From assembly GCF_004134865.1 (NCBI RefSeq), contig NZ_SDPO01000002.1:806001-870000 (forward strand): a DNA stretch of 64,000 bases, written 5' to 3'. Shown here piece after piece: positions 24,711-33,247 of this stretch. This DNA is from Agromyces fucosus. GTDB taxonomy: Bacteria; Actinomycetota; Actinomycetes; Actinomycetales; Microbacteriaceae. The notes under the pieces are model-generated. The model saw only the letters and a program-made list of their open reading frames with translations. It was not told the DNA's origin and searched no databases. The number at the start of each line of letters is the position of its first letter. Within the stretch, counting starts at the first letter, position 1. The position numbers were made by a program, and so were the translations under genes.

Positions 24711-25691
24711 ATGACGAACCAGATGATCTCCGCTCAGGGCCTCACGAAGACGTTCCCCGCCAAGGGGAAGGTCGTCGAGGCCGTCCGTTCCGTCGACCTC
24801 GAGGTCGGCGCCGGCGAGCTCGTCGCCTTCCTCGGCCCGAACGGCGCCGGCAAGTCGACGACGCTTCGCATGCTCACCACCCTGTTGCCCCCGACGAGCG
24901 GCGACGCCATCGTCGCCGGCTCCGACATCCGCCGCGACCCGGCCGGCGTGCGCCGCCGCATCGGCTACGTCGGGCAGGGCAGCTCCGGCGGGCACACCCA
25001 GCGCGTGCGCGACGAGCTGCACGCACAGGGCTCCTTCTACGGCATGGGCCGCCGCGAGACCCGGGCGCGCGCCGCCGAGCTCATCGAGTCGCTCGAGCTC
25101 GGCCAGGTCGCCGGCCGGCAGGTGCAGTCGCTCTCGGGCGGCCAGAAGCGCCGGCTCGACATCGCGCTCGGCCTCATCCACCGGCCCGAGCTGCTCTTCC
25201 TCGACGAGCCGTCGACGGGCCTCGACCCGCACAGCCGCGCGAACCTCTGGGAGCACATCGTCGACCTCCGCCGCGAGACGGGCACGACGATCTTCCTGAC
25301 GACGCACTACCTCGACGAGGCCGACCAGCTCGCCGAGCGCGTGATGGTGATGGATCACGGACAGGTCATCGCGGACGACACCGCCTGGGCGCTCAAGGAA
25401 TCGCTCGCGGGCGACCGCGTGAGCCTCACCTTCGAGACGGCAGCGGATGCCGCGGCCGCCGCGGCCCGCATCGGCGGCGCGGCCTCCGGGCAGGTCGTCA
25501 CGGTGACGGCGCCCGGCGGCGATCGGGCGCTGCCCCGATACATCCGCTCGCTCGGCGACGCCGGACTCGATGTCACCGCCGCCACCCACCGGCAGCCGAC
25601 CCTCGACGACGTGTTCCTCGCCCTCACGGGCCGCACCCTTCGCGAGGAGGCCGCGCACGCCGAGGCATCCGCCGAGCCGGCCCTCGCCTGA
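24711..25691 (+). CDS. ABC exporter ATP-binding protein (DrrA type)
   Basis: 326 residues. Walker A GPNGAGKST, signature LSGGQKRRLD, Walker B LLFLDEPSTGLDP and switch His in TTHYLDEADQLAERV are all intact. The C-terminal region (about 220-310) has the extended domain of the DrrA / daunorubicin-resistance group, ending in a 'PTLDDVFLALTGRTL' motif typical of these exporters. With the following permease it should form a dimeric drug or lipid exporter. The ATG at 24711 has only a weak ribosome site (GCAGGT); an in-frame ATG at 24723 is possible. Confidence 0.92.
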   Translation: MTNQMISAQGLTKTFPAKGKVVEAVRSVDLEVGAGELVAFLGPNGAGKSTTLRMLTTLLPPTSGDAIVAGSDIRRDPAGVRRRIGYVGQGSSGGHTQRVRDELHAQGSFYGMGRRETRARAAELIESLELGQVAGRQVQSLSGGQKRRLDIALGLIHRPELLFLDEPSTGLDPHSRANLWEHIVDLRRETGTTIFLTTHYLDEADQLAERVMVMDHGQVIADDTAWALKESLAGDRVSLTFETAADAAAAAARIGGAASGQVVTVTAPGGDRALPRYIRSLGDAGLDVTAATHRQPTLDDVFLALTGRTLREEAAHAEASAEPALA

Positions 25692-25722
25692 TCCACCCCC
25701 GACGAACATGAAGGAGCAACTC

Positions 25723-26505
25723 ATGACCACCATCGACGCCACCGCCCGCCCGACGGGCTTCCTCCGAGACACCGCCTCGGTCTTCGTCCGAGAGTCGCGC
25801 CCGCTCGTCCGCGACCCGTTCAGCGTGATCTTCTCGCTCGTGCAGCCGCTCGTCTTCCTCGGGCTGTTCGGCCCGCTGCTGATCGGCGCCTCCGGCGGGG
25901 ACGCCGCGGGCACGCTGCAGTGGTTCGTGCCAGGCATCCTCGTGATGGTCGCGCTGTTCGGCACGGCCTCGACGGGCGCCAACCTGCTCTTCGAGATGCA
26001 GACGGGATCGCACGAGCGCACGCTCGTCGCCCCGCTCTCGCGGAGCGCACTGCTCGTCGGCCGCGCCCTCAAGGAGGTCGTGCCCCTCGTGATCCAGGGC
26101 ACGATCGTGGTGCTCGTCGCCGTGCCGTTCGGCTTCTCGCTCGACGTGCCCGGGCTCGTCGCCGGCCTCGCGGTGCTCGCCGTCTTCGGCATCGGGTTCG
26201 GCGCGCTCAGCTACACGCTCGCCCTCGCCTGCCGCAACCGCGACTGGATGTTCTGGATGGTGCACCAGACGCTGCTCTTCCCGCTCATGATCCTCTCGGG
26301 CATGCTGCTGCCGCTCGAGGACGGCCCCGCGTGGATGCAGGTCGCCGCGGCGATCAATCCGCTGAGCTACATCGTCGGTGCCGAGCGAGCGCTCCTCGCG
26401 GGCGACTTCGGCGCTCCCGCCGTCATCGGCGGCGTCATCGCCGCCGCGGTGACCTGCGCGATCGGCGTCGTGGTCGGTGTGCGGGCGATGAAGCGGGCCC
26501 GCTGA
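25723..26505 (+). CDS. ABC-2 type exporter permease (DrrB type)
   Basis: 260 residues with six hydrophobic segments and the ABC2-type signature around FQ-like TLVAPLSRSALLVGRALKEVVPLVIQGTIVVLVAVPFGF. The start has AAGGAG seven bases upstream. It sits 31 bp after the ATPase gene and forms the membrane half of the exporter. The substrate is unknown. Confidence 0.92.
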   Translation: MTTIDATARPTGFLRDTASVFVRESRPLVRDPFSVIFSLVQPLVFLGLFGPLLIGASGGDAAGTLQWFVPGILVMVALFGTASTGANLLFEMQTGSHERTLVAPLSRSALLVGRALKEVVPLVIQGTIVVLVAVPFGFSLDVPGLVAGLAVLAVFGIGFGALSYTLALACRNRDWMFWMVHQTLLFPLMILSGMLLPLEDGPAWMQVAAAINPLSYIVGAERALLAGDFGAPAVIGGVIAAAVTCAIGVVVGVRAMKRAR

Positions 26506-26529
26506 GCCGGCGCACCGGCTGCACCGCCT

Positions 26530-26561
26530 CGTCCTCGACGGACTACGATTCGTCGAGGACG
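26530..26561. terminator. 11-bp hairpin after the exporter operon
   Basis: CGTCCTCGACG (26530-26540) and CGTCGAGGACG (26551-26561) pair perfectly round a ten-base loop. The position, 24 bp after the permease stop and 24 bp before the LysR start, fits a terminator or a LysR operator; no T tract is present. Confidence 0.5.
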
Positions 26562-26585
26562 TTGGCGTGTCGGTGAGGACGGATC

Positions 26586-27476
26586 ATGGTCAGCTTGAAC
26601 CAGCTCGAGGTGCTCGTCGCCGTCGTCGAGGCCGGCGGGTTCTCGGGCGCGGCGAAGCGGCTCTACATGAGCCAACCCTCGGTGTCGAACCACGTGCGCA
26701 ACCTCGAGCTCTCCCTCGGGGTGCACCTCGTCGAGCGCACGACCCAGGGGGCCCGGCCCACACCGGCCGGCGACGTCGTCGTCGACCACGCGCGCAGGAT
26801 CTTCGCGCAGCTCGAGTCCCTCGAGCACAGCATCGCGGGCTTCCAGGGCCTCGAGGCCGGGCGACTCACGGTTGCCGGCACCACGACCCTCGGCACCTAC
26901 CTGCTGCCCCGCCTCGTCGCCGACTTCACCGCCCGTGCCCCGAAGATCGACTGCCAGATCCGCGTCGGCAACGAGGAGGCCGTCGAGGGGTGGGTGATCC
27001 GCGGCGAGGTCGCCCTCGGGCTGTGTATCGGCGAGCCCAAGGAGCCGCTCGACTCCGAGGCGCTGCTCACTGAGGAGATGGTGCTGGTCGCGGCATCCGA
27101 CTCGCCGCTCGTCGGCAAGCGGCTCGTGCCCGGCGACCTGGCCGGCCAGCGCTTCCTGGTGCGCGAGAAGGGATCGGCCACCCGGCGCCAGCAGGAGGAC
27201 ATCCTGCTGCAATGGGGCCTCGAGTCCGCCGAGCGGTGGGAGATGTGGGGGCCGGACACCCTGAAGGAGGCCGCCTACCAGGGGCTCGGCGTCGCCCTGC
27301 TCTCCGAGCATGCGATCGCCCGGGAGCGCTCGATGGGCCACCTCGTCGCCCTCGAGGTCGACCCGGCACCGCCGAGCCGCACCGTCTCGCTCATCCGCCG
27401 GGCCGACCGTGTGCTGACGCCGCCCGAAGAGGCGTTCGTGACCCAGCTGCGCGCGATCGCCGTCTGGCCCAGCTGA
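26586..27476 (+). CDS. LysR-family regulator of the phosphonate locus
   Basis: 296 residues. N-terminal HTH (LNQLEVLVAVVEAGGFSGAAKRLYMSQPSVSNHVRNLELSLGVHLVERTTQGARPTPAG) is followed by the two-lobed effector domain (GRLTVAGTTTLGTYLLPRLVADFTARAPKIDCQIRVGNEE). The arrangement is of the CysB/CbbR-like group. It is convergent with the phosphonate catabolic operon rather than divergent, and no other operon is adjacent except the ABC exporter upstream. Control of the phosphonate genes is inferred; a LysR-type dyad lies before phnA. Confidence 0.85.
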   Translation: MVSLNQLEVLVAVVEAGGFSGAAKRLYMSQPSVSNHVRNLELSLGVHLVERTTQGARPTPAGDVVVDHARRIFAQLESLEHSIAGFQGLEAGRLTVAGTTTLGTYLLPRLVADFTARAPKIDCQIRVGNEEAVEGWVIRGEVALGLCIGEPKEPLDSEALLTEEMVLVAASDSPLVGKRLVPGDLAGQRFLVREKGSATRRQQEDILLQWGLESAERWEMWGPDTLKEAAYQGLGVALLSEHAIARERSMGHLVALEVDPAPPSRTVSLIRRADRVLTPPEEAFVTQLRAIAVWPS

Positions 27477-27515
27477 GGCAGCGCTCGGCGCCCGCGTGGG
27501 AGGCGGGCGGAAGAA

Positions 27516-27581
27516 CCCGCGGCGGTCACGGTGGACGGGTGGGGCAGGCGGACACCACCCGCCCACGGCGACCGCCGCGGG
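27516..27581. terminator. Large bidirectional terminator hairpin
   Basis: Outer arms CCCGCGGCGGTC (27516-27527) and GACCGCCGCGGG (27570-27581) match over 12 bp, and inner arms CGGGTGG (27536-27542) and CCACCCG (27555-27561) continue the stem. It separates the convergent LysR gene and the aldehyde dehydrogenase. Confidence 0.65.
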
Positions 27582-27594
27582 CAGCGCTGAGCGG

Positions 27595-29109
27595 TCAGTA
27601 CCTGATGCAGGCCGACCGCAGGTCGGTGTAGAAGTTCCACACGTCGGGCGAGCACTCGGGTGCGCCGAGCTGCGACGCCTTCGCGCCCATGTGCGGCAGG
27701 TGCGAATAGGCGCCCACGCCGGGACGGTTGACGTGCAGCATGCCCGCCTGGAAGTCCTGCAGCGCCTGGAAGATGCGGGCGGGGTCCTGCGTGAAGATCG
27801 TGCCCGACATGCCGTACTTGACCGAGTTGCTGATGCGCATCGCGTCGTCGTAGCCCTCGCACGTGATCACCGAGAGCACGGGACCGAAGACCTCCTCCTG
27901 GGCGAGGTGCGAGTCCCACGCCACCTGGTCGAGCACCGTCGGCTGCACGAAGTAGCCGGGCGTCTCGAGTTCCGCAGCGCCTCCGCCGACGGCGACCTCG
28001 GCACCATCGGCGACCGCGCGCTCGATCGCGGTGAGGCAGGCGACCTGGCGCTCCTCGTTGACGACCGGTCCGATGTCGGCCCAGTCCTGGTCGCCTGCGC
28101 CGATCCGCATCGCCTGCACCCGCGGAACGAGGCGGGAGAGCAGCTCGTCGTGCACCGCCGCGTCGACGATCACCCGGCTGGTCGCGCTGCAGCGCTGCCC
28201 GCTCTGGCCGAACGCGCCATGGATGATCGCGTCGGTCGCGGCGTCGAGGTCGGCGTCGGCGAGCACGATCAGCGCGTTCTTGCCGCCGAGCTCGAGCTGG
28301 GTGCGCATGAGGCGGTTCGCGCCGGCGCGGTTGATCGCCTGCCCGACGGGCAGCGACCCGGTGAACGAGATGCCGGCGACCCTCGGGTCGTTCACGATCG
28401 CCTCGCCCGCCTCGCGGTCGCCCTGGATCAGGTTGAGCACGCCGTCGGGCAGGCCGGCGTCGGCGAACGCCTGCACCAGCAGCGCCGAGGTCCACGGGGT
28501 CAGGGGCGACGGCTTCAGCACCGCGCCGCAGCCGGCGAGGAGCGCGGGCGCGACCTTCCACATGGGGATGGCCACCGGAAAGTTCCAGGGCGTGATCAGG
28601 CCGACGACGCCGAGGGGACGCCGGAAGGTCATCACGACGGTGCGGGGCTCTTCAGCCGGGGTGGTGACGCCGTTGATGCGTCGCGCCTCGCCGATCGTGA
28701 ACTCGAGGATCGCGAGGGAGCGGGTGACCTCGCCGCGAGCCTCCGAGAGGCGCTTGCCCTGCTCGCGGGTGATCGCCGCGGCGAAGAGGTCGATGCGCTC
28801 CTCGATGAGGCGGGCGGCGCGAGTGAGCACCTTCGCCCGCTCGATCGGGCCGATCGCGTCCCATGCGGGCTGCGCGGCCTCGGCCGCGTCGACGGCGGCG
28901 GTGACGTCGGCGGTGATCGACTCCGTGAACGCGCCGATCACGTCATCGGTGTTCGCCGGATTGCGGTTGTCGCGGGTGTCGCCGCTCGCGCTGGCGGTCC
29001 AGACCCCGTCGATGTGGTTCAGGAGGTGATCGGACTGGGGCTGAGGCGTCACGTCGGCTCCTTCGGCACGGGTCGGGTCGAGGGTCAGCGGGGGGTGGAG
29101 ATCGGTCAC
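27595..29109 (-). CDS. Aldehyde dehydrogenase, proposed phosphonoacetaldehyde dehydrogenase
   Basis: 504 residues of the NAD(P)-dependent aldehyde dehydrogenase superfamily: PLGVVGLITPWNFPVAIPMWK, the glutamate in TQLELGGKNALIV, and the catalytic Cys in GQSGQRCSATSRVIV; the C terminus is unusual for the family (HMGAKASQLGAPECSPDVWNFYTDLRS). Two starts are plausible: GTG 29109 with GAGGAG, 15 bp after the preceding stop, and GTG 29052 with AAGGAG. As the last gene of an operon with phosphonoacetate hydrolase, oxidation of phosphonoacetaldehyde to phosphonoacetate is its likely job; by sequence alone it is closer to broad semialdehyde dehydrogenases than to characterised PhnY. Confidence 0.78.
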   Translation of the reverse strand: MTDLHPPLTLDPTRAEGADVTPQPQSDHLLNHIDGVWTASASGDTRDNRNPANTDDVIGAFTESITADVTAAVDAAEAAQPAWDAIGPIERAKVLTRAARLIEERIDLFAAAITREQGKRLSEARGEVTRSLAILEFTIGEARRINGVTTPAEEPRTVVMTFRRPLGVVGLITPWNFPVAIPMWKVAPALLAGCGAVLKPSPLTPWTSALLVQAFADAGLPDGVLNLIQGDREAGEAIVNDPRVAGISFTGSLPVGQAINRAGANRLMRTQLELGGKNALIVLADADLDAATDAIIHGAFGQSGQRCSATSRVIVDAAVHDELLSRLVPRVQAMRIGAGDQDWADIGPVVNEERQVACLTAIERAVADGAEVAVGGGAAELETPGYFVQPTVLDQVAWDSHLAQEEVFGPVLSVITCEGYDDAMRISNSVKYGMSGTIFTQDPARIFQALQDFQAGMLHVNRPGVGAYSHLPHMGAKASQLGAPECSPDVWNFYTDLRSACIRY

Positions 29110-29124
29110 GAGAGGGCTCCTCGG

Positions 29125-30225
29125 TCAGTTGGGGCGAACGGCGATGCGCGGCGCGGCACCGGTGCGCGCGAAGGCGACGGCGTCGTCGATGTCTGCAAGG
29201 TCGAATGCGTCGGGGATGAGGTCGACGAACAGTTGCTGCGCCGGCGTGCGGCGGAGGAAGTCGATCGCCTCGACGAGGTCGTCGATGCGGTAGTTGTGGC
29301 TGCCGACGACGGTCGTCAGGTTCTTGACGTAGCCGCTCGGCTCGAAACTGATCTCGGGCGCCGGCGAGACGGAGCCGACGAGCGCGATCCGGCCGCCCAT
29401 GTCGACGATGTCGAAGGCCGACTGCACCGCGCGGCTGTTGCCGGAGAGCTCGAAGACGACGTCGGCGCCGTGCTCCTTCGCCGTCGCGGCGAGGTCTTCG
29501 GGCGCGACGGCGAAGGTGGCGCCGAACTCCAGGGCGAGCGCCCGTCGGGCGGGATCGATGTCCACCGCGATCACCGTCTCGACGCCGCGGTCCTTGGCGT
29601 ACGCCACGGCCGTCAGGCCGAGCATGCCGCATCCGAGCACGACGACCACGTCGCCGGCGTCGAGCTCGACGCGCCGGGCCGCGCACGTGACGGTGGCGGT
29701 GGCGCAGTTCGCGGGTGCGGCGATGGCCGCGGGCAGATCATCGGGCACCGGCACCAGTCCGGTGCCCGAGATCAGGTGGCAGTGCGAGGCGAAGCCGCCG
29801 TTGAGCTTCCAGTGCTCGTCCATCGCCTCGTGGCCGTACTTGCGCAGGGTCGTGCACTTCTGCGGGATCCCCCGGCGACAACGGCGACAGGTGCCGCACG
29901 AGGTGCCGATGGTCCAGGTGACCCGGTCCCCGACGGCCAGGGCGCGACCGTCGGGGCCCAGCGCGTCGCCCCCGATGGCGACGACATGGCCGACCGCCTC
30001 GTGCCCGAGCACGGTGGGGAGCGGTGTCGGCCGGTCACCGGCGATGGTGTGCAGATCGCTCCCGCAGATCGTCGCGAGCTCGATCGCCACCAGCACCTCC
30101 CCGACGCGGAGCTCGGGCAGCGGCTGGGGGTCGACGGAGAATCCCTCGTCGACGCCCGACCACACCGCTGCCGTTGCGACGGTGGTCGTCGACGTCTTCG
30201 TCACGTCATTGGCCATGGTCGTCAT
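29125..30225 (-). CDS. Zinc alcohol dehydrogenase, phosphonate-catabolism type
   Basis: 366 residues of the medium-chain dehydrogenase family. Catalytic zinc site ICGSDLHTIAGDRPTPLPTVLGHEAVGHV, structural zinc loop CGTCRRCRRGIPQKC with four Cys, and the NAD-binding GCGMLGLTAVAYAKDRG. An extended N terminus and the HWKLNGGFASHCHL segment recall the group annotated as phosphonate-catabolism-associated alcohol dehydrogenases. GAGGAG precedes the ATG. Between an organophosphate-type transporter and an aldehyde dehydrogenase, it would oxidise a hydroxyalkyl-phosphonate such as 2-hydroxyethylphosphonate to the aldehyde; the substrate is inferred. Confidence 0.82.
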   Translation of the reverse strand: MTTMANDVTKTSTTTVATAAVWSGVDEGFSVDPQPLPELRVGEVLVAIELATICGSDLHTIAGDRPTPLPTVLGHEAVGHVVAIGGDALGPDGRALAVGDRVTWTIGTSCGTCRRCRRGIPQKCTTLRKYGHEAMDEHWKLNGGFASHCHLISGTGLVPVPDDLPAAIAAPANCATATVTCAARRVELDAGDVVVVLGCGMLGLTAVAYAKDRGVETVIAVDIDPARRALALEFGATFAVAPEDLAATAKEHGADVVFELSGNSRAVQSAFDIVDMGGRIALVGSVSPAPEISFEPSGYVKNLTTVVGSHNYRIDDLVEAIDFLRRTPAQQLFVDLIPDAFDLADIDDAVAFARTGAAPRIAVRPN

Positions 30226-30252
30226 TGTCCTACTCCTCGTCGGGTACCGGAT

Positions 30253-30269
30253 GGGACCGGGGCGGTCCC
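30253..30269. other. Short hairpin between MFS and alcohol dehydrogenase genes
   Basis: GGGACC (30253-30258) and GGTCCC (30264-30269) flank a five-base loop within the 103-bp gap of the operon; it may set the relative expression of the downstream genes. Confidence 0.35.
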
Positions 30270-30293
30270 GTTTCGCCGGGTGCAGTGAAGCGC

Positions 30294-30338
30294 GTCAGCG
30301 CCTGGTGGAGGTCAGCGCCGGGTGGAGGTCAGCGCCTG
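30294..30338. repeat. 17-bp tandem repeat at the 3' end of the MFS gene
   Basis: GTCAGCGCCTGGTGGAG (30294-30310) is repeated with one change at 30311-30327 and a third partial copy continues to 30338, in which the minus-strand stop of the transporter gene lies (30329-30331). The array probably arose by slippage just behind the gene. Confidence 0.6.
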
Positions 30339-31663
30339 ATCGTCGAGGCGACGAGCGCGCTGCAGGCGCAGCAGACCGCCACGATCGGGAAGATCAGGCT
30401 GGCGTCACCGCCGTTGGCGTCCATAATGTGCCCGATGATCGGCTCGGCGGCACCCGCGAACAGGTAGGAGAAGAAGTTCACCGCTCCGATCGCCGTGCCG
30501 GCCATGACCTTGCCGGCGAGGTCGGGGCAGAGCGCCCAGAATGACGACTGCGGGCCGTAGATGAAGAAGCCGCAGAGGAACAGCAGCACGATGCCGAGTG
30601 CGGGGCCGGGGTTGAGCAGCCACATCGCCATCGCCGACAGTGCGCCGAGCGACATGAAGAGCATGATGGGGCGGTCGCGGCGGGATCCGAAGAGCCGGTC
30701 GGAGAGCTGGCCGTTGACCAGTGCGCCGACGGCCATGCCGACGGGAAGCGAGAGCGAGATCCAGAGGCCGCCCGGGGTCGCCTTCCATTCGTCGCCGAGG
30801 AAGAACACCGGAACCCAGATGAGCATGCCGTAGCGGGCCGAGTTCTGGAAGCCGATCGCGATGCCCGTGAGCCAGATCTTCGGGATGCCGAGCACCGTCT
30901 TGTAACGGGTGATCGACTTCACCGGGGCCTCCGCCTCGGCGACGTCGAGCGCGCCGACCGACGACGTCGTCGTGGCGATCGTCTTCTCGGCGTGGTCGGC
31001 GTCCTTCGTGAAGGACTCCGGGGGGATGACGCCGGCCGACTTGGGGGTGTCGCGAGCGATGAGGTAGAAGGTGATGCCGCCGACGAGCATGAGCAGCACG
31101 GGCAGGCGGAACAGCCACTGCCACTCGAGGTCGAACGTGTCGACCACGAGCGTCGACGTCGCGAACACGAGCACCGAGGAGCAGCCCGCCGCGAGCGTGT
31201 AGAACCCGAACGTCTTGCCGCGCTCGGAGTGGCTCCACCAGTTGGAGATCACCCGGCCGCCGGCCGACCAGCCCATCGACTGCGCGACCCCGTTCGCACC
31301 GAGCATGGCGCCCATGCCGACCGGTGTTCCCGTGAAGCTGGCGCCGACGCAGAACGCGGTCGAGGCGATCGAGCCGACCGTGGCCATGCGACGGCCGCCG
31401 AACTTGTCGGAGAGGTTGCCGTTGATGAGCTGGCCGACGGCGTACGACCAGAGCGCGATGCCGCTGATGGCGCCGATCGTCGCCTTGGTCCAGCCGAACT
31501 CCTCCTGGATGCCGGGGATCGCGAAGCCGAAGGCCTGGCGCCCGGTATAGAAGAACAGGTACATGAACATGGACGCCAGCAGCATTCGCCACGCCATCTT
31601 GCGGAACGTCGGTGCGTCGAGCTGCTTACCGGTCGCCATTGGCCGGTCGATGGTGCTTGACAT
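30329..31663 (-). CDS. MFS transporter, organophosphate/phosphonate antiporter type
   Basis: 444 residues with about 12 membrane segments. The first segment carries MYLFFYTGRQAFGFAIPGIQEEFGWTKATIGAISG, a pattern of the organophosphate:phosphate antiporter family (GlpT/UhpT), and there is the MFS loop GNLSDKFGGRRMATVG between TM2 and TM3. ATG 31663 is used; a TTG three codons earlier is an alternative. Lying directly after phnA, it is the probable uptake system for the phosphonate. Specificity is inferred from context. Confidence 0.85.
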   Translation of the reverse strand: MSSTIDRPMATGKQLDAPTFRKMAWRMLLASMFMYLFFYTGRQAFGFAIPGIQEEFGWTKATIGAISGIALWSYAVGQLINGNLSDKFGGRRMATVGSIASTAFCVGASFTGTPVGMGAMLGANGVAQSMGWSAGGRVISNWWSHSERGKTFGFYTLAAGCSSVLVFATSTLVVDTFDLEWQWLFRLPVLLMLVGGITFYLIARDTPKSAGVIPPESFTKDADHAEKTIATTTSSVGALDVAEAEAPVKSITRYKTVLGIPKIWLTGIAIGFQNSARYGMLIWVPVFFLGDEWKATPGGLWISLSLPVGMAVGALVNGQLSDRLFGSRRDRPIMLFMSLGALSAMAMWLLNPGPALGIVLLFLCGFFIYGPQSSFWALCPDLAGKVMAGTAIGAVNFFSYLFAGAAEPIIGHIMDANGGDASLIFPIVAVCCACSALVASTIRR

Positions 31664-31721
31664 GGTTACCAATCTCCAAGTCGCAGTCAGCCTGCGGGTT
31701 TCAGGGGGTGGGGGGAGAGAG

Positions 31722-33077
31722 TCACACGGCGGTCAGTGCCGTGTGCTCGTGCTGGGAGACCAGGGTGGTCGCAACCCAGTACGCGTCGTAGTTGTGGATG
31801 TAGGCGGGGCGGCCCCACGGCTCGTCGAGCTGTTCCGGGTGGGGCAGCTGCCGGTTGATGATGAACGGGATCTGCAGTTCGCCGAGCGCCCCGTGCGAAC
31901 GGAGCGGCGCGTCGAGGCCGCTCAGGTCGTGCCACGCGGCGTAGCGGCCGACGGCCGTGCCCTCCTCGCCGAGCACGATGATGTCGCCGATGCGGTCGGC
32001 CGGCATCGAGAACGTCTCTGCGGCCTCCTCGCGGGTCAGCGCGACCTGCACGCCGGGGATGAGGCGCAGCGCCTCGATCGTCGCGTCGCGGTCGGCGCCC
32101 TCGGGGAGGTAGACCGACGCGAACGAGCCCAGCGCGCCGTGGTGCACGGTGTAGGGATCGGTGATCGGCAGGATGACCCGCAGCCCGTCGGTGCCCGGCT
32201 CGACGTCGGAACTGCCGAGGATCGTGCGCACCTCGTCTTCGACGAAGAGCACGTTGGCCTTGCCCGAGGCATCCGTCTTCGCGCTCATGCCGTGGTCGGC
32301 GGTCAGCACCACGATCGCCCCGAGCGCCTCGAGCTCCGACGCGTAGCGGTCGATCTCGGCGTAGAGGTCGTTGGCAGGCTCGGTGCCCGGTGCGTTCTTG
32401 TGCTGGATGTAGTCGGTCAGCGACAGGTACATGAGGTCGACGTGCCGGCTGCGCAGGATCTCGACGCCGGCGGCGAGCGCGAAGATCGACAGCTCGGCCG
32501 AGTAGACGCTCGCGAGCGGCTTGCCGACGAGTTCGAGCACGTTCTCGATGCCGTTGTCTTCGAGGGTGACCTGATCGGCCTTCTCAGCCGAGAAGCAGAT
32601 CCCGGTGCGCCGCGGCTCGACGAACTCGCCGCTGCCGTCGAGGCTGGGCCCCGCTTCGACGACGCCCGCGCCGAGGAGGCGGCGGAGCTTGTCCTTCGCG
32701 GTGACGATGACCACGTCGAGCCCGGCGTCGTTCGCGGCACCGAAGATGGTGGGGGCCCGCAGGAACTTCTTGTCGTTCATGAGCACCTCCTCACCCGTCG
32801 TGGTGTCGAAGATGTAGTTGCCGCTGATGCCGTGCACGGCCGGCGGCTGACCCGTCGCGATCGAGATGTTGTTGGGGTTCGTCAGCGCGGGCATGGCGCA
32901 GTGCGCCTCCCACGAGCTGGTGTTCGACTCGAGCGACTGCGCGAGCCAGGGCATGCGGCCGGCCTTGATCGCCTCGAGGTGGTAGTCGGGCTCGCTGCCG
33001 TCGATGCAGATGACCACGACCGGTGCCTCCGGGGTCGTGTAGGTGCGGTCGTTGACGGTGAAGGTCTCGGCGGTCAC
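31722..33077 (-). CDS. phnA: Phosphonoacetate hydrolase
   Basis: 451 residues from GTG 33077, the start that aligns with known family N termini (VNDRTYTTPEAPVVVICIDGSEPDY). The alkaline-phosphatase-fold metal centres are visible: Asp in CIDGSEPDY, nucleophilic Thr in MPALTNPNNISIATG, DYIQHKNAPG, TADHGMSAKTD, and PITDPYTVHHGALGS. KADQVTLEDNGIENVL and TAKDKLRRLLG are closely shared with the Pseudomonas and Sinorhizobium enzymes. It hydrolyses phosphonoacetate to acetate and phosphate with two zinc ions. It is the first gene of the operon and contains its most diagnostic function. Confidence 0.93.
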   Translation of the reverse strand: MTAETFTVNDRTYTTPEAPVVVICIDGSEPDYHLEAIKAGRMPWLAQSLESNTSSWEAHCAMPALTNPNNISIATGQPPAVHGISGNYIFDTTTGEEVLMNDKKFLRAPTIFGAANDAGLDVVIVTAKDKLRRLLGAGVVEAGPSLDGSGEFVEPRRTGICFSAEKADQVTLEDNGIENVLELVGKPLASVYSAELSIFALAAGVEILRSRHVDLMYLSLTDYIQHKNAPGTEPANDLYAEIDRYASELEALGAIVVLTADHGMSAKTDASGKANVLFVEDEVRTILGSSDVEPGTDGLRVILPITDPYTVHHGALGSFASVYLPEGADRDATIEALRLIPGVQVALTREEAAETFSMPADRIGDIIVLGEEGTAVGRYAAWHDLSGLDAPLRSHGALGELQIPFIINRQLPHPEQLDEPWGRPAYIHNYDAYWVATTLVSQHEHTALTAV

Positions 33078-33152
33078 GGTTCTCTCTTTCCTCGCTGTGC
33101 TCGGGCTGAGTCCACTCTGATCACCGACGTGCGATGCGGGAACCCAGATCGG

Positions 33153-33171
33153 CGCTATCGGCGCCATAGCG
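33153..33171. promoter_or_regulatory. Operator candidate CGCTAT-N7-ATAGCG before phnA
   Basis: A 6-7-6 dyad with a central CGGCGCC lies 76 bp before the phnA start and 77 bp before the divergent FAD oxidoreductase. The CTAT...ATAG layout with T-N11-A fits a LysR-type site. Confidence 0.5.
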
Positions 33172-33235
33172 TTCGGCGATGCAGCCCCGGGATCGCCCGA
33201 TTTCCGGGGCCGGGGGCCGCGCCGTCGCCGTCGCG

Positions 33236-33241
33236 TACGCT
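33236..33241 (+). promoter_or_regulatory. -10 box TACGCT of the FAD oxidoreductase gene
   Basis: TACGCT, then six bases, then ATG 33248; no ribosome site is visible. This fixes the start 23 codons inside the longest frame. Confidence 0.55.
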
Positions 33242-33247
33242 CGTGGG

